Source of the DNA: Streptomyces nymphaeiformis
Lineage (GTDB): Bacteria > Actinomycetota > Actinomycetes > Streptomycetales > Streptomycetaceae
Length of the DNA: 64,000 bases
Reading direction: 5' to 3'
NCBI RefSeq assembly: GCF_014203895.1
Contig: NZ_JACHJY010000014.1
Coordinates: 106,194-170,193 of the forward strand
This document shows positions 40,379-49,060 of the stretch, in pieces (within the stretch, counting starts at the first letter, position 1; every line of letters begins with the position of its first letter). The notes under the pieces are model-generated. The model was given only the letters and a program-made list of their open reading frames with translations. It was not told where the DNA came from and ran no database searches. A program made the position numbers and the translations under genes.

Positions 40379-41629
40379 GTGGCGAAAGGCGGGCGGGTGC
40401 CGGTGGAGAGCGACACTCTGGGATCGGTCCTGGCCGACGTGCTGGCCGCGTCCCACCGCGTCGGACCCCGTGAGATCTCCGACCTCGTACAGGATGCGGG
40501 GCGGCGGCTGGGACTGACCGATGCCGGCGTGTACGTGGCCGACCTGCAGCAGTCCGACCTCGTCGCGCTCCTGACCTCCGAGCAGACGCGAAGCCGCATC
40601 GCCGAGGGTGGGACCGTGGGCCTGGAGACGCTGCCCATCGACAACTCACTCGCCGGACGCGCCTACCGCACCGAGACCGTTCAGGTGAGCCTGCCGGACG
40701 CCGACGACACCGAACGGACGGGATGGATCCCGGTCGTGGACGGCATCGGCCGGCTGGGGGTGCTGCGGGTGACGGCGCCGGACCTCGACGCGTCGCTGCT
40801 GCACCGGTGCGAGGCCCTCGCCGGGTTGGTCGCTCTGATCCTGGCGACCAAGCAGCCGTACAACGACCTCCTCGCCGACACCATGCGCACCCGGCCGATG
40901 AGCCTGCAGGCGGAGCTGCTGTGGGCGTTCGTGCCACCACGTACCATCGGCACCTCGGCGGTGACCTCCACCGCCCTCCTGGAGCCCGCGTACGAGGTGG
41001 GAGGAGACGCGTACGACCACAGCCTGGCCGGAGAGGTACTGCACCTGACGCTGCTGGACGCCATGGGCCACGACCTCGCCTCCGGCGGCTGCAGCGCCGT
41101 GGCGTTGGCCGCCTGCCGTTCCACCCGGCGCGCCGGCGGGCAGCTCGTCGACGTCGCCGAAGAGATCGATCACACCCTGGACCGCTGGATCCCGGAGCGG
41201 TTGCTGACCTGTGTCCTGGCCGACCTCGACACCACCACCGGCCGGTTCGACTGGATCAACTGCGGCCATCCCGCACCGCTGCTGATCCGTGACGGCCACG
41301 TCGTGACCGGAGCGCTCGACCGCGCGGTCCACCCACCGCTCGGGCTGACCGGGTACGACATCCCGGCCCCGGCCCTCCACAGCACGCAGCTGCAGCCGGG
41401 TGACCGGTTGCTGCTGTTCACCGACGGCGTCACCGAGGCACGCTCCTCCACCGGCGAGCTCTTCGGCGAGCAGCGCCTGGCCGACGCCGTCGTCCGTTGC
41501 CTCACGGCCGGTCTTCCCGCCCCCGAAGCCCTGCGCCGCCTCATCCGGCAGATCCTCGTGCACCAGGACCAACGTCCGCACGACGACGCCACGGTCCTCC
41601 TCGCCGAGTGGCATCCGCCGGGCCGGTGA
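40379..41629 (+). CDS. PP2C/SpoIIE-type phosphatase with N-terminal GAF-like sensor
   Basis: 416 residues. The N-terminal 170 residues form a GAF-like sensor (DAGRRLGLTDAGVYVADLQQ, NSLAGRAYRTETVQ). The C-terminal PP2C domain carries YEVGGDAYDHSLAG, LLDAMGHDLASGG, LLLFTDGVTEARS and HDDATVLLAEW, so all metal-binding Asp are present. It is expected to dephosphorylate STAS-type anti-sigma antagonists. The start is one of three close GTG codons (40379, 40397, 40403). MscS follows after 160 bp. Confidence 0.92.
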   Translation: MAKGGRVPVESDTLGSVLADVLAASHRVGPREISDLVQDAGRRLGLTDAGVYVADLQQSDLVALLTSEQTRSRIAEGGTVGLETLPIDNSLAGRAYRTETVQVSLPDADDTERTGWIPVVDGIGRLGVLRVTAPDLDASLLHRCEALAGLVALILATKQPYNDLLADTMRTRPMSLQAELLWAFVPPRTIGTSAVTSTALLEPAYEVGGDAYDHSLAGEVLHLTLLDAMGHDLASGGCSAVALAACRSTRRAGGQLVDVAEEIDHTLDRWIPERLLTCVLADLDTTTGRFDWINCGHPAPLLIRDGHVVTGALDRAVHPPLGLTGYDIPAPALHSTQLQPGDRLLLFTDGVTEARSSTGELFGEQRLADAVVRCLTAGLPAPEALRRLIRQILVHQDQRPHDDATVLLAEWHPPGR

Positions 41630-41789
41630 GCCGCCGGCTCTCGGCTCGATCTCCCGCAACTGCCGAGGGGGCGCGTCCCCGGCCCGGCTCCCGGACGTCC
41701 TCGAGCGCCTCGGGCTCCCGTGGGTTTGCCGAACGCGCCGGCGGTGAGGCGAGAAGGAGGACCACGTTTCCTTCGTCGAGTGGGGAGTC

Positions 41790-42839
41790 ATGGAAAGCGT
41801 TGTTCGACTGGCGCTCGTCCTCGGCGGCTCGGTGCTGGTGGCACTGGCCGTCGGCAGGGCGGCGGAGCTCTTCGCACGGTACGCGGACGCACGCCACCCC
41901 GACACCCCCCTCTGGGGGTTGCTGAGGCGCTGTCGTACACCGCTCTACGCCGTTCTGCTGTGCGCCGTGTTCCGGTGGTCCTACCGCGCGACCGAGTGGC
42001 CTCCGCTGCTGGACCGTACCGTGGTACTGGACCACATCCTCATGCTGTGCCTGATCGGAGGCGGCGCCTGGCTGACGATCCGCGTCGTCTCGGCCCTGGT
42101 CGAGTCCGCGTACGCGCGGTACGCGGGGCGTACGCGCGACGCGGCCCGGCTGCGCCGCGTGCGGACGCAGGTCACGCTGCTCACCCGGGTGGTGTCGGTG
42201 GGCGTGGGCGTGATCGCCGCCGCCTTCGTACTCGTCACGTTCCCCACGTTCCGCGGGCTCGGCACGTCGCTGCTCGCCTCCGCCGGGATCATCGGCATCG
42301 TGGCGGGCGTGGCGGCGCAGTCGACGCTCGGCAACCTCTTCGCGGGTTTCCAGATCGCCTTCGGCGACATGGTCCGCATCGGCGACACGGTGGTCGTCGA
42401 CGAGCAGTGGGGCATCGTGGAGGAGGTGACGCTCACCTTCCTCACCGTCCGGACGTGGGACGAGCGCCGCGTCACCCTGCCGGTCTCCTACTTCACCTCC
42501 CGGCCCTTCGAGAACTGGTCGCGCGGCGGCAACGAGTCGACGGGGACGGTCTTCGTCCACTGCGACCACTCCGTGCCCGTCGATCTGATGCGCACCCACC
42601 TGCGCAAGTTCCTCGACAGCTGCCCCGGCTGGGACGGCCGGGGCTGGGACCTCGCCGTCACCGACACCTCGCCGACCGGCATCACCGTCCGCGCCCTCGT
42701 GACCGCCAAGGACCCGGACGACCTGTGGACGACCCGCTGTGCCGTACGGGAGGAGCTCGTCGGCTGGCTCACCAGGGAGCACCCGGCCGGGCTCCCCCGC
42801 ATCGTCACCGCCCGGGCGACCGACGCCGCACAGCCCTGA
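41790..42839 (+). CDS. Small-conductance mechanosensitive channel (MscS family)
   Basis: 349 residues with four or five N-terminal membrane helices. The MscS pore helix and upper beta domain follow: LLASAGIIGIVAGVAAQ, STLGNLFAGFQIAFGD, MVRIGDTVVVDEQWGIVEEVTL. Ala/Gly spacing in the pore helix is preserved. It releases solutes on hypo-osmotic shock. ATG at 41790 lies downstream of GAGAAGGAGG. The setting among stress genes fits an osmotic role. Confidence 0.94.
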   Translation: MESVVRLALVLGGSVLVALAVGRAAELFARYADARHPDTPLWGLLRRCRTPLYAVLLCAVFRWSYRATEWPPLLDRTVVLDHILMLCLIGGGAWLTIRVVSALVESAYARYAGRTRDAARLRRVRTQVTLLTRVVSVGVGVIAAAFVLVTFPTFRGLGTSLLASAGIIGIVAGVAAQSTLGNLFAGFQIAFGDMVRIGDTVVVDEQWGIVEEVTLTFLTVRTWDERRVTLPVSYFTSRPFENWSRGGNESTGTVFVHCDHSVPVDLMRTHLRKFLDSCPGWDGRGWDLAVTDTSPTGITVRALVTAKDPDDLWTTRCAVREELVGWLTREHPAGLPRIVTARATDAAQP

Positions 42840-42878
42840 CGCGCGTCCGGCGATGACGGGCCCTCGGTGCGCGGCGTC

Positions 42879-43319
42879 TCAACCGATCTGTTCGGCCAGG
42901 GCGAGGATGATGCCCGAGGGGCCTCGGAGGTAGCAGAGGCGGTAGATGTCCTTGTACTGCGCCACCTCGCCGATCAGTTCGGCTCCGTGGGAGCGCAGGC
43001 GGGCGACGGTGTCGTCGAGGTCCTCGACGGCGAACATGACCCGGTGGAGGCCGAGAGTGTTCGGCTGTGGGTTGGGCGAACCGTCGCGCACCGCAGCGGG
43101 CGCGTGGTACTGCGCGAGCTCCAGTTTGCTGTGACCGTCCGGGGTCCGCATCATCGCCATGTCGCTGCGGACCCCGTCGAGTCCGACGGCGTGATCCGCG
43201 AAGAGGCCCTCGATCTGCGCCCTGCCTTCGACCTCCATGCCCAGTGCGGTGAAGAAGGCCACGGCGGCGTCCAGGTCCTCGACGACGATGCCGATGTTGT
43301 CCATCCGCTGAAGCGTCAT
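42879..43319 (-). CDS. VOC/glyoxalase-family protein
   Basis: 146 residues with two beta-alpha-beta-beta-beta modules: MDNIGIVVEDLDAAVAFFTALGM and LHRVMFAVEDLDDTVARLRSHGA, ending YLRGPSGIILALAEQI. His/Glu metal-site candidates are HSKLELAQY and the C-terminal region. It may be an isomerase, a dioxygenase or an antibiotic-binding protein; nothing specific is visible. ATG at 43319 with AGGAG six bases upstream. Confidence 0.92.
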   Translation of the reverse strand: MTLQRMDNIGIVVEDLDAAVAFFTALGMEVEGRAQIEGLFADHAVGLDGVRSDMAMMRTPDGHSKLELAQYHAPAAVRDGSPNPQPNTLGLHRVMFAVEDLDDTVARLRSHGAELIGEVAQYKDIYRLCYLRGPSGIILALAEQIG

Positions 43320-43588
43320 GACGGTTCTCCTCCTGCGTTGCGCGGCCCTGTCAGGCCACCGGTACACCGGGACGGAGCCGGCGGCCCCTTCTCGACGTCC
43401 GTCGCCGGACCGAGTTCCGGAAGCCCGTTTCCGGCCCCGCCCCAGAGTGCCTCACCCCTCGAACCGAAACCCGGCCAGACACGACACGAGGGGGCAGGGA
43501 GCGGCGACACAGCGCGATCTCCCCGGTAGCGGCTTTTGTCGATCCGAATGAGGGTGGGTGGGCGTGCGCCACGACGAAAGGCAGAGCA

Positions 43589-45049
43589 ATGACCGAGAGT
43601 CGACCCGCGACGACGACCGATTCCGGTGCCCCTGTGGAGAGCGACGAACACTCGCTCACCGCGGGGTCCGGCGGCCCTGTCCTCCTCCAGGACGCCTACC
43701 TGATCGAGCAGATGGCGCAGTTCAACCGCGAGCGGATCCCGGAGCGTCAGCCGCACGCCAAGGGCAGCGGGGCGTTCGGCCGCTTCGAGGTCACCCACGA
43801 CGTCAGCCGCTACACCCGAGCGGCGCTGTTCCAGCCGGGTGCCCGTACCGATCTGGTCGCCCGGTTCTCGACCGTGGCCGGTGAGCGCGGCAGCCCGGAC
43901 ACCTGGCGGGACCCGCGCGGTTTCGCGGTGAAGTTCTACACGTCCGAGGGCAACTACGACATGGTCGGCAACAACACGCCGGTGTTCTTCGTGAAGGACC
44001 CGATGAAGTTCCAGCACTTCATCCGGTCCCAGAAGCGCCGTGCGGACAGCAACCTGCGCGACCACGACATGCAGTGGGACTTCTGGACCCTCTCGCCCGA
44101 GTCCGCGCACCAGGTCACCTGGCTGATGGGAGACCGCGGCGTCCCCCGGACCTGGCGGCACATGAACGGCTACACCTCGCACACGTACATGTGGATCAAC
44201 GCGTCCGGGGAGCGCTTCTGGGTGAAGTACCACTTCAAGACCGACCAGGGCGTCGAGTTCCTCCCCCAGGACGAGGCCGACCGGATGGCCGGCGTCGACA
44301 CGGACTTCCACATACGGGACCTGTTCGAGCACATCCGGGACGGTGACTTCCCGTCGTGGACCCTGCACGTGCAGGTCATGCCGTACGAGGACGCGGCAGG
44401 GTACCGGTTCAACCCGTTCGACCTCACGAAGGTGTGGCCGCACGGCGACTACCCGCTCATCCCGGTGGGCCGGATGACACTGGACCGCAACCCGACCGAC
44501 AACCACGCCGAGATCGAGCAGGCCGCCTTCCAGCCGAACAACTTCGTCCCCGGCATCGGGCCCAGCCCCGACCGGATGCTCCTGGCCAGGCTCTTCTCGT
44601 ACGCGGACGCCCACCGCGCCCGCATCGGCACCAACTACCAGCAGCTTCCGGTCAACGCGCCGGTCGTCGACGTCCACACGTACTCGAAGGACGGGGCGAT
44701 GGCGTACCGGAAGACCTCCGATCCGGTCTACGCGCCGAACTCCAAGGGCGGGCCCGCAGCGGACACCGAACGGTACGGCAGCCCGCCGAGCTGGAGCGTC
44801 GACGGCGAGATCACCCGGACGGCGTACGTCACGCACCCCGAGGACGACGACTGGGGGCAGCCCGGCACCCTCGTGCGCGAGGTCATGGACGACGCGGCCC
44901 GGGACCGGCTCGTGGACAACGTGGTCGGCCACCTCCTCGACGGCGTGAGCGAACCGGTCCTGGAACGCGCCTTCGCGTACTGGAGCAACATCGACGCGGG
45001 CATCGGCAAGCGCATCACCGAGGGGGTCCGCGCCGGGCAGAAATCGTAG
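43589..45049 (+). CDS. Monofunctional haem catalase
   Basis: 486 residues, a small-subunit clade catalase. Catalytic H56 is in PHAKGSGAFG, N129 in VGNNTPVFF, and haem ligand Y338 in RLFSYADAHRARIG. It converts H2O2 to water and O2 in the cytoplasm. ATG at 43589 follows GAAAGGCAG. No CatR/Fur-type regulator is adjacent. It could limit H2O2 available to the CYP152 peroxygenase encoded 24 kb away, but this is only a thought. A terminator hairpin follows. Confidence 0.97.
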   Translation: MTESRPATTTDSGAPVESDEHSLTAGSGGPVLLQDAYLIEQMAQFNRERIPERQPHAKGSGAFGRFEVTHDVSRYTRAALFQPGARTDLVARFSTVAGERGSPDTWRDPRGFAVKFYTSEGNYDMVGNNTPVFFVKDPMKFQHFIRSQKRRADSNLRDHDMQWDFWTLSPESAHQVTWLMGDRGVPRTWRHMNGYTSHTYMWINASGERFWVKYHFKTDQGVEFLPQDEADRMAGVDTDFHIRDLFEHIRDGDFPSWTLHVQVMPYEDAAGYRFNPFDLTKVWPHGDYPLIPVGRMTLDRNPTDNHAEIEQAAFQPNNFVPGIGPSPDRMLLARLFSYADAHRARIGTNYQQLPVNAPVVDVHTYSKDGAMAYRKTSDPVYAPNSKGGPAADTERYGSPPSWSVDGEITRTAYVTHPEDDDWGQPGTLVREVMDDAARDRLVDNVVGHLLDGVSEPVLERAFAYWSNIDAGIGKRITEGVRAGQKS

Positions 45050-45077
45050 AGGGCGGCCCTCGCCCCGGAAACCGGAG

Positions 45078-45109
45078 CCCGCCGGCGAGGAACGACCCTC
45101 GCCGACGGG
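45078..45109 (+). terminator. Hairpin after catalase
   Basis: CGGCGAGG (45083-45090) pairs with CCTCGCCG (45097-45104), with CCCG/CGGG outside. It starts 29 bp after the stop. Confidence 0.65.
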
Positions 45110-45316
45110 TCTCCGGCGCCCTGTCACCGGTGCGGCAGCGGGGCGCTCAGGGCGGCGTCGTGGAACAGTGCGCCCACCAGTGGCCGCCGGGCAGTAGCCT
45201 CTGGGACCACCAGAAGAACCGGGTGCCGACGAGGGTGCTCACCGCGCCACGGGCCGGCGAGCCCCGTCACACCCGGGGAGTCCACGTCCGTGCACGACGG
45301 GGTCTCCGCCCCGGGA

Positions 45317-45550
45317 TCAGACGTGGGGCTCTTCGTCGGGGCTGCTCGGCAGCGGACCGGGGTACGGGCCGGGCCGCTCCGGCTCGGGCCGGGCGGAGCC
45401 GCCCTCGTCGCTGTCTCCCGCCTCGGCGCCGGGCCCGGCCGGGCTGTCGGTGGGACGGAGCCCGCCGCGTCGGCCGCCGGCGGCGCCGTCGCGCTTCTCG
45501 ACGGAGCGCAGGGGTGCCTCCGCCCCGGTCGTCTCCTTGTCCACACCCAT
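45317..45550 (-). CDS. Small disordered protein, 77 aa
   Basis: Gly/Pro/Glu/Arg-rich chain (starting MGVDKETTGAEAPLRSVEKR) with no predicted fold. The case for a gene is a perfect AGGAGG five bases before the ATG at 45550. No family recognised. Confidence 0.6.
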   Translation of the reverse strand: MGVDKETTGAEAPLRSVEKRDGAAGGRRGGLRPTDSPAGPGAEAGDSDEGGSARPEPERPGPYPGPLPSSPDEEPHV

Positions 45551-45576
45551 GGTTCCTCCTCGGTCGGTCCGCCGGG

Positions 45577-45663
45577 TCAGTGGGCGGCGGCCCCGAAGTC
45601 GGGCTCCGCCCGGGGCGTCCCGCCGATCCAGCGCCGCCGCAGCTCGGCGCGCGCCTCCGTCAT
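45577..45663 (-). pseudogene. Short tail fragment, minus strand
   Basis: MTEARAELRRRWIGG then TPRAEPDFGAAAH and a stop looks like a protein C-terminus. No SD and no upstream domain can be seen. It may be the remnant of a gene whose front was lost. The rest of 45551-45836 holds nothing identifiable. Confidence 0.3.
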
Positions 45664-45836
45664 CAGGTCCAGGGACTCCGTCTCCGTCCGGTCGTGGTCT
45701 CGCTCTGGCGACTGCCCGCTGCGGCCGGCCGGAATCCATCGCTCCGTGGCCCGTCCCCGTCCCCGGGCGCGGTTCGGGCCCGGGGACGGGCAGTCGCGCG
45801 GTACCGACGCGGTCGACGCGATGGGTGGTGGGGGTG

Positions 45837-46508
45837 ATGTCTGCTTCCCCGAACGAGGACACCCCGCAGGTGCGGCCCGCGGAGGACGACGGAGCGGGAG
45901 GGCCCGAGCCCCGACGGGCCCGTTCGGATCCGCCGCGCATCCGGCCGCTGCCGGAGGGTCCGCTGCTCGTCGAGGGGCCCGCGGAGATCGTCATGCCGGA
46001 CGGGACGGTGATCCGCTGCGAGCGGCCCGTGATGGCCCTCTGCACCTGCCGGCGGAGCCTGCGGGCGCCGTTCTGCGACGCGAGCCACCGCCCGCGCATA
46101 CACCGGCCGCCGCTCCCGCCGTGCGACCGGGAAGGCGAAGACCTCATGACGCTGTTCCTGACGGCTCCCGCCACGGAGCCCGAGACACCCGAGGCGCGCG
46201 GCGAACTCTCCCGCGCCGTACGGGACCGGCTCCTCGGCAGCGGTCCCGCGCGGCTGCCCCGGGCAGGGGAGGTCGCGCGCTGCTCCCCGTACGGCGAGAC
46301 GGGGCTGCACGGACGCCGCCGGTGCGGAGCTCCTGGCCGTCTCGAACCTGATGTCGCTGTTCGGCCTGCACAGGAGGCTGCGCGGGGCGCTCGTGGGGCA
46401 CTTCGCCGTGGTGGAGACGGCCTCGCCGCCCGCCGCCTCCCGCATCGCCGCGACCTGCCTCCTGGAGGACCGGATCGGCAGCCACGTGGTGAACGCCTGG
46501 ACCCGTGA
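45837..46508 (+). CDS. CDGSH-type iron-sulfur protein with frameshifted tail
   Basis: The first 100 residues are a CDGSH protein of the Streptomyces type: PLLVEGPAEIVMPDGTVIRC and ALCTCRRSLRAPFCDASH. The latter has the C-x-C-...-C-D-x-S-H pattern that binds a [2Fe-2S] cluster by three Cys and one His. After GEDLMTLFL (about residue 103) the frame continues without a stop for another 120 residues. These correspond partly to the next gene (an iron-containing redox enzyme) and then to out-of-frame sequence. A functional CDGSH domain with a junk tail is likely. Confidence 0.7.
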   Translation: MSASPNEDTPQVRPAEDDGAGGPEPRRARSDPPRIRPLPEGPLLVEGPAEIVMPDGTVIRCERPVMALCTCRRSLRAPFCDASHRPRIHRPPLPPCDREGEDLMTLFLTAPATEPETPEARGELSRAVRDRLLGSGPARLPRAGEVARCSPYGETGLHGRRRCGAPGRLEPDVAVRPAQEAARGARGALRRGGDGLAARRLPHRRDLPPGGPDRQPRGERLDP

Positions 46509-46638
46509 CGAGAGTGCCCTGCGCACACCCCTGCCGCCACTCTTCGCAACGAATGGGGAGGGCCGGCCCGCCGATGAGGGACGTGCGCCTACGCCGCCCG
46601 GCGACGACGGGGCGGATGGGGCGCCGGGAAGTGGGTAG
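46146..46638 (+). pseudogene. Iron-containing redox enzyme (haem-oxygenase-like fold) remnant
   Basis: It starts at ATG 46146 (MTLFLTAPATEPETPEARGE). It then shifts frame near 46310 to AVSNLMSLFGLHRRLRGALV and GHFAVVETASPPAA. The second part is the C-terminal half of the family that follows CDGSH genes in many Streptomyces. Most of the middle, including metal ligands, is missing. It ends at 46638, where a SigB-like promoter for the next gene has its -10 box. Confidence 0.65.
46614..46638 (+). promoter_or_regulatory. Sigma-B-like promoter for the nucleotidyltransferase gene
   Basis: GGAT-N15-GGGTAG ends 55 bp upstream of the start codon at 46694. It uses the same 15-nt spacer as the other five sites. 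Confidence 0.55.
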
Positions 46639-46693
46639 GGGCCGGTCCCCTCACGGGGACCATGGCGTCCCACCGCGAGGAGAGGAGCAGGAC

Positions 46694-47365
46694 ATGAACC
46701 TCACAGACGGCGCCTTCGCCCACCTGGCGACGGGCGGGACGGGGCCCTCCCCGTACGCCTCGTCGGCTCGTGTGTCCGATGCGAGGTCCCCCGCTCTCCC
46801 GCCCGACCACACGCAGGCGATCCTGGAGACCACGAAGGAGGTCGGGGCCGTCCTGAAGGCGTCGGGACGCCCGTTCGCCCTGGTCGGCAGTGTCGCCGCG
46901 TACGCGCACGGGATCCCCGTCCGGCTCCAGCACGACACGGACTTCGCGCTCCTGCGCGAGGACGCCGACGTCGTCACGGAGTCCCTGCGGGAGCACGGTG
47001 TGCAGATCGTCGAGCCGCCCGAGGACTGGCTCGTGAAGGCCCGGGCGGGCGGAGAGGAGATCGACCTGATCTTCTCCCTGGCCGGGCGGCCGGTCACGGC
47101 CGAACTGCTCGCCCGCGCTCAGACGCTGCCGGTGGACTCCGTGCACATGCCGGTGCTCGCCCCGACCGACCTCATGACCTGCCGTCTCCTCGCACTCTCC
47201 GAGCACCACTGCGACTTCGGTCCCCTGTTGCCGATGGCACGGGGGCTGCGCGAGCGGATCGAGTGGGAGCAGGTGCGCGAAGCCGTCGTCGGAGCCCCCA
47301 TGGGCGAGGCCTTCCTGTATCTCCTCGAACTGCTGGACGTCCTGCCCCGACGGCACGGCTCCTGA
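46694..47365 (+). CDS. Nucleotidyltransferase-fold protein
   Basis: 223 residues. The polymerase-beta-like NTase motif GS-x-(n)-DxD is present: PFALVGSVAAYAHG then HDTDFALL, with a third acidic residue in EEIDLIFS. Such proteins transfer NMP to a small molecule, tRNA or protein, or act as antitoxins (MNT/HEPN). No HEPN partner is adjacent. ATG at 46694 follows AGGAGAGGAGCAG. It is probably SigB-controlled. A 17-bp terminator hairpin follows. Confidence 0.8.
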   Translation: MNLTDGAFAHLATGGTGPSPYASSARVSDARSPALPPDHTQAILETTKEVGAVLKASGRPFALVGSVAAYAHGIPVRLQHDTDFALLREDADVVTESLREHGVQIVEPPEDWLVKARAGGEEIDLIFSLAGRPVTAELLARAQTLPVDSVHMPVLAPTDLMTCRLLALSEHHCDFGPLLPMARGLRERIEWEQVREAVVGAPMGEAFLYLLELLDVLPRRHGS

Positions 47366-47371
47366 CGCGAC

Positions 47372-47410
47372 GACGCCCGCTGCGCGGCATCGAGCCGCGC
47401 AGCGGGCGTC
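47372..47410. terminator. 17-bp perfect hairpin between convergent genes
   Basis: Arms 47372-47388 and 47394-47410 are fully complementary with loop ATCGA. It lies between the NTase stop and the STAS stop and works for both strands. Confidence 0.85.
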
Positions 47411-47436
47411 TGTTCTCGGCCTGGTGCCGGGAGCTG

Positions 47437-47811
47437 TCAGATCTTCTCCGCGAAGAACGGGGCGGCCCCGGTCATGTCCAGAAGGCGGGCCATCTGGGGG
47501 CTTGTCGAGTTGATGATCAGGGCGCGGTGTTCCTCCAGGGCCCAGCGGCGGGCGCGGAGCAGGGCGTTCAGACCGGTGGAGTCACAGAACGTCACCTGGG
47601 AGAGGTCAAGCGTCACCACACCGCCCGCGACGCACTCCTCCAGAGCCTGCAGGAGGGTCGTTCTCACGTAGGTGGCGCTGTCGAGGTCGAGCTCGCCGCG
47701 GATGGTGGCGGCCGTGCCGCCCGGGGTCGCTCTCACGGAGATGCTGATCTCTCCGTCACCCTCGTTCTCCGGGCGGGAGGCGGGGCGAGGAGCATCGGAG
47801 AAGTGAGTCAT
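47437..47811 (-). CDS. STAS anti-sigma factor antagonist
   Basis: 124 residues with one STAS domain: TAATIRGELDLDSATYVRTTL and VVTLDLSQVTFCDSTGLNALL, ending ARLLDMTGAAPFFA. The Ser in CDSTGLN is the expected phosphorylation site for an anti-sigma kinase. The unphosphorylated form would bind an RsbW-like anti-sigma factor and free a sigma factor. ATG 47811 or GTG 47814, with GGGAGG upstream. It is divergent from a winged-helix regulator. A second STAS gene follows that regulator. Confidence 0.93.
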   Translation of the reverse strand: MTHFSDAPRPASRPENEGDGEISISVRATPGGTAATIRGELDLDSATYVRTTLLQALEECVAGGVVTLDLSQVTFCDSTGLNALLRARRWALEEHRALIINSTSPQMARLLDMTGAAPFFAEKI

Positions 47812-47862
47812 CACGCCTCCCGGAAGGACGGCACTCTTTGGTATGAATTGTCAGGTAAAAGG

Positions 47863-47885
47863 GATTACACGTCAATGATTACACG
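47863..47885. promoter_or_regulatory. Direct repeat GATTACACG x2 in divergent promoter region
   Basis: Two perfect 9-bp copies, at 47863-47871 and 47877-47885, start 14 bp apart. They lie in the 126-bp AT-richer gap between the STAS gene and the winged-helix gene, so they may be binding sites for that regulator. Confidence 0.5.
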
Positions 47886-47937
47886 AAATCCGTTTCGCAC
47901 GATTGCCGGGGCCCACGCCCAGGTGCACCATGTCCCT

Positions 47938-48267
47938 ATGAGGAAGACCGGAGACTCTCCCCCGGAGTGGACTTTCCTCACCAGCCACGCCCGAGTCCTG
48001 TTGACGATCTCTCGCGATCCTGGTCTACGCCTCCGCGACATCGCGTCGATCTGCGGCATCACCGAGCGCACGGTACAGGCGATCATCACCGACCTCGAAG
48101 AGGCGGGCTATCTCACGCGCAGCCGCGCGGACGACGGTCGCCGTAACCACTACGGCATCGTCCAGGGCTCCTGCTTCCGTCACCCCGCCGAGGCCGGCCA
48201 CCAGATCGCCGGCTTCCTCGCGCTCCTCGCCGACCCGCACGGCGCGGCCGAAGCCGGTGACGGCTAG
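47938..48267 (+). CDS. Winged-helix (MarR/ArsR-like) regulator
   Basis: 109 residues: FLTSHARVLLTISRDPGLRL, RDIASICGITERTVQAIITDLEEAGYLTRSRADDGRRNHYGI is a complete winged HTH with recognition helix and wing. A short C-terminal helix (AGHQIAGFLALLAD) may dimerise. ATG at 47938 was chosen as the domain begins about 10 residues later; an upstream in-frame start would run into the repeats. It sits between two STAS genes, so it may adjust anti-sigma antagonist levels. Confidence 0.88.
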   Translation: MRKTGDSPPEWTFLTSHARVLLTISRDPGLRLRDIASICGITERTVQAIITDLEEAGYLTRSRADDGRRNHYGIVQGSCFRHPAEAGHQIAGFLALLADPHGAAEAGDG

Positions 48268-48382
48268 TCCAAGGCCGGCCCCTCCGCCCGGCGCACGGGC
48301 CACCCCGTCGGCGCGACGGGACCGGCAAGGCATGGAGCGGGCCGCACAGGGCAGAGGCCAGACAGCACACAGGAGGTGCGTC

Positions 48383-48730
48383 ATGGCCACCGGTGCCACC
48401 CACTCGGGCTCCCCGACCGCACGCACAGACCGTGGCCGGAGCGTGGTCCGCGTGAGCGGCGAAATGGACTACGAACACGCGGAAGAGCTGCACGCATCGC
48501 TTGCGACGGCCCTGGACGGGGCTCCCGCCGGTTCGGACATCGTCGTCGACCTGCAGAACTCCTCCTTCTGCGACTCCTCGGGTCTCAACGTGCTCCTGTC
48601 GGTCAGACTGGAGGCACTGAAGCGGGGCGTCCACCTCGTCCTGGCGGCGCCGAGCCACCAGATGATCAGGCTGCTGGAATTCACCGGGTCCGACGATCTC
48701 TTCACCTACGTCCCCGTCGTGACGGACTGA
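48383..48730 (+). CDS. STAS anti-sigma factor antagonist (second)
   Basis: 115 residues with one STAS domain: SVVRVSGEMDYEHAEELHAS, DIVVDLQNSSFCDSSGLNVLL, QMIRLLEFTGSDDLFTY. The Ser after FCD is the phospho-acceptor position. AGGAGGTGCGTC precedes the ATG, a perfect SD. The sequence is clearly different from the first STAS protein, so the two probably answer to different kinases or phosphatases. Confidence 0.93.
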   Translation: MATGATHSGSPTARTDRGRSVVRVSGEMDYEHAEELHASLATALDGAPAGSDIVVDLQNSSFCDSSGLNVLLSVRLEALKRGVHLVLAAPSHQMIRLLEFTGSDDLFTYVPVVTD

Positions 48731-49060
48731 GCCGCCCACCGACCCGTCCGGCAGACCACCTCGCCCACAGCCACAGGGACGTGATCGAGTTCCTGCGGAG
48801 GGTAAGTGACGCGGAGGCAGGGTCCGCGGGTTCGAGGCCTGACGCGACGGCGGCCCGCAGCGCCGCGCGTCGGCACACCAGGTTTCGACCGGAACAGCAG
48901 TCTTGCCGTTCTTCCGCTCCCGGTCGGGGAAGGCGCCGAACGACGGGCCGCGTCATGCCGGGCAGTTCTGGTGGTCCGCTGCCTCAGCGCGCGCCGCGCC
49001 CCTACTTCGTTCACGGTCCGTCCTTTCGGTCGGGCCGTCGTTTCAACGGGAGTTGGTGAC
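48731..49060. other. 330-bp stretch without a recognisable gene
   Basis: No frame gives a recognisable product. A GGTTCGAGGCC string near 48830 resembles a tRNA T-arm but has no matching cloverleaf. A GGGTAA at 48800 has no GNNT at the right distance. Confidence 0.45.

Noticed and set aside
48800..48805. GGGTAA as SigB-like promoter
   Set aside because: No GNNT at 14-16 nt upstream and no convincing gene close behind it.
48820..48850. tRNA-like T-arm (GGTTCGAGGCC)
   Set aside because: No acceptor stem, D-arm or anticodon arm can be folded around it.
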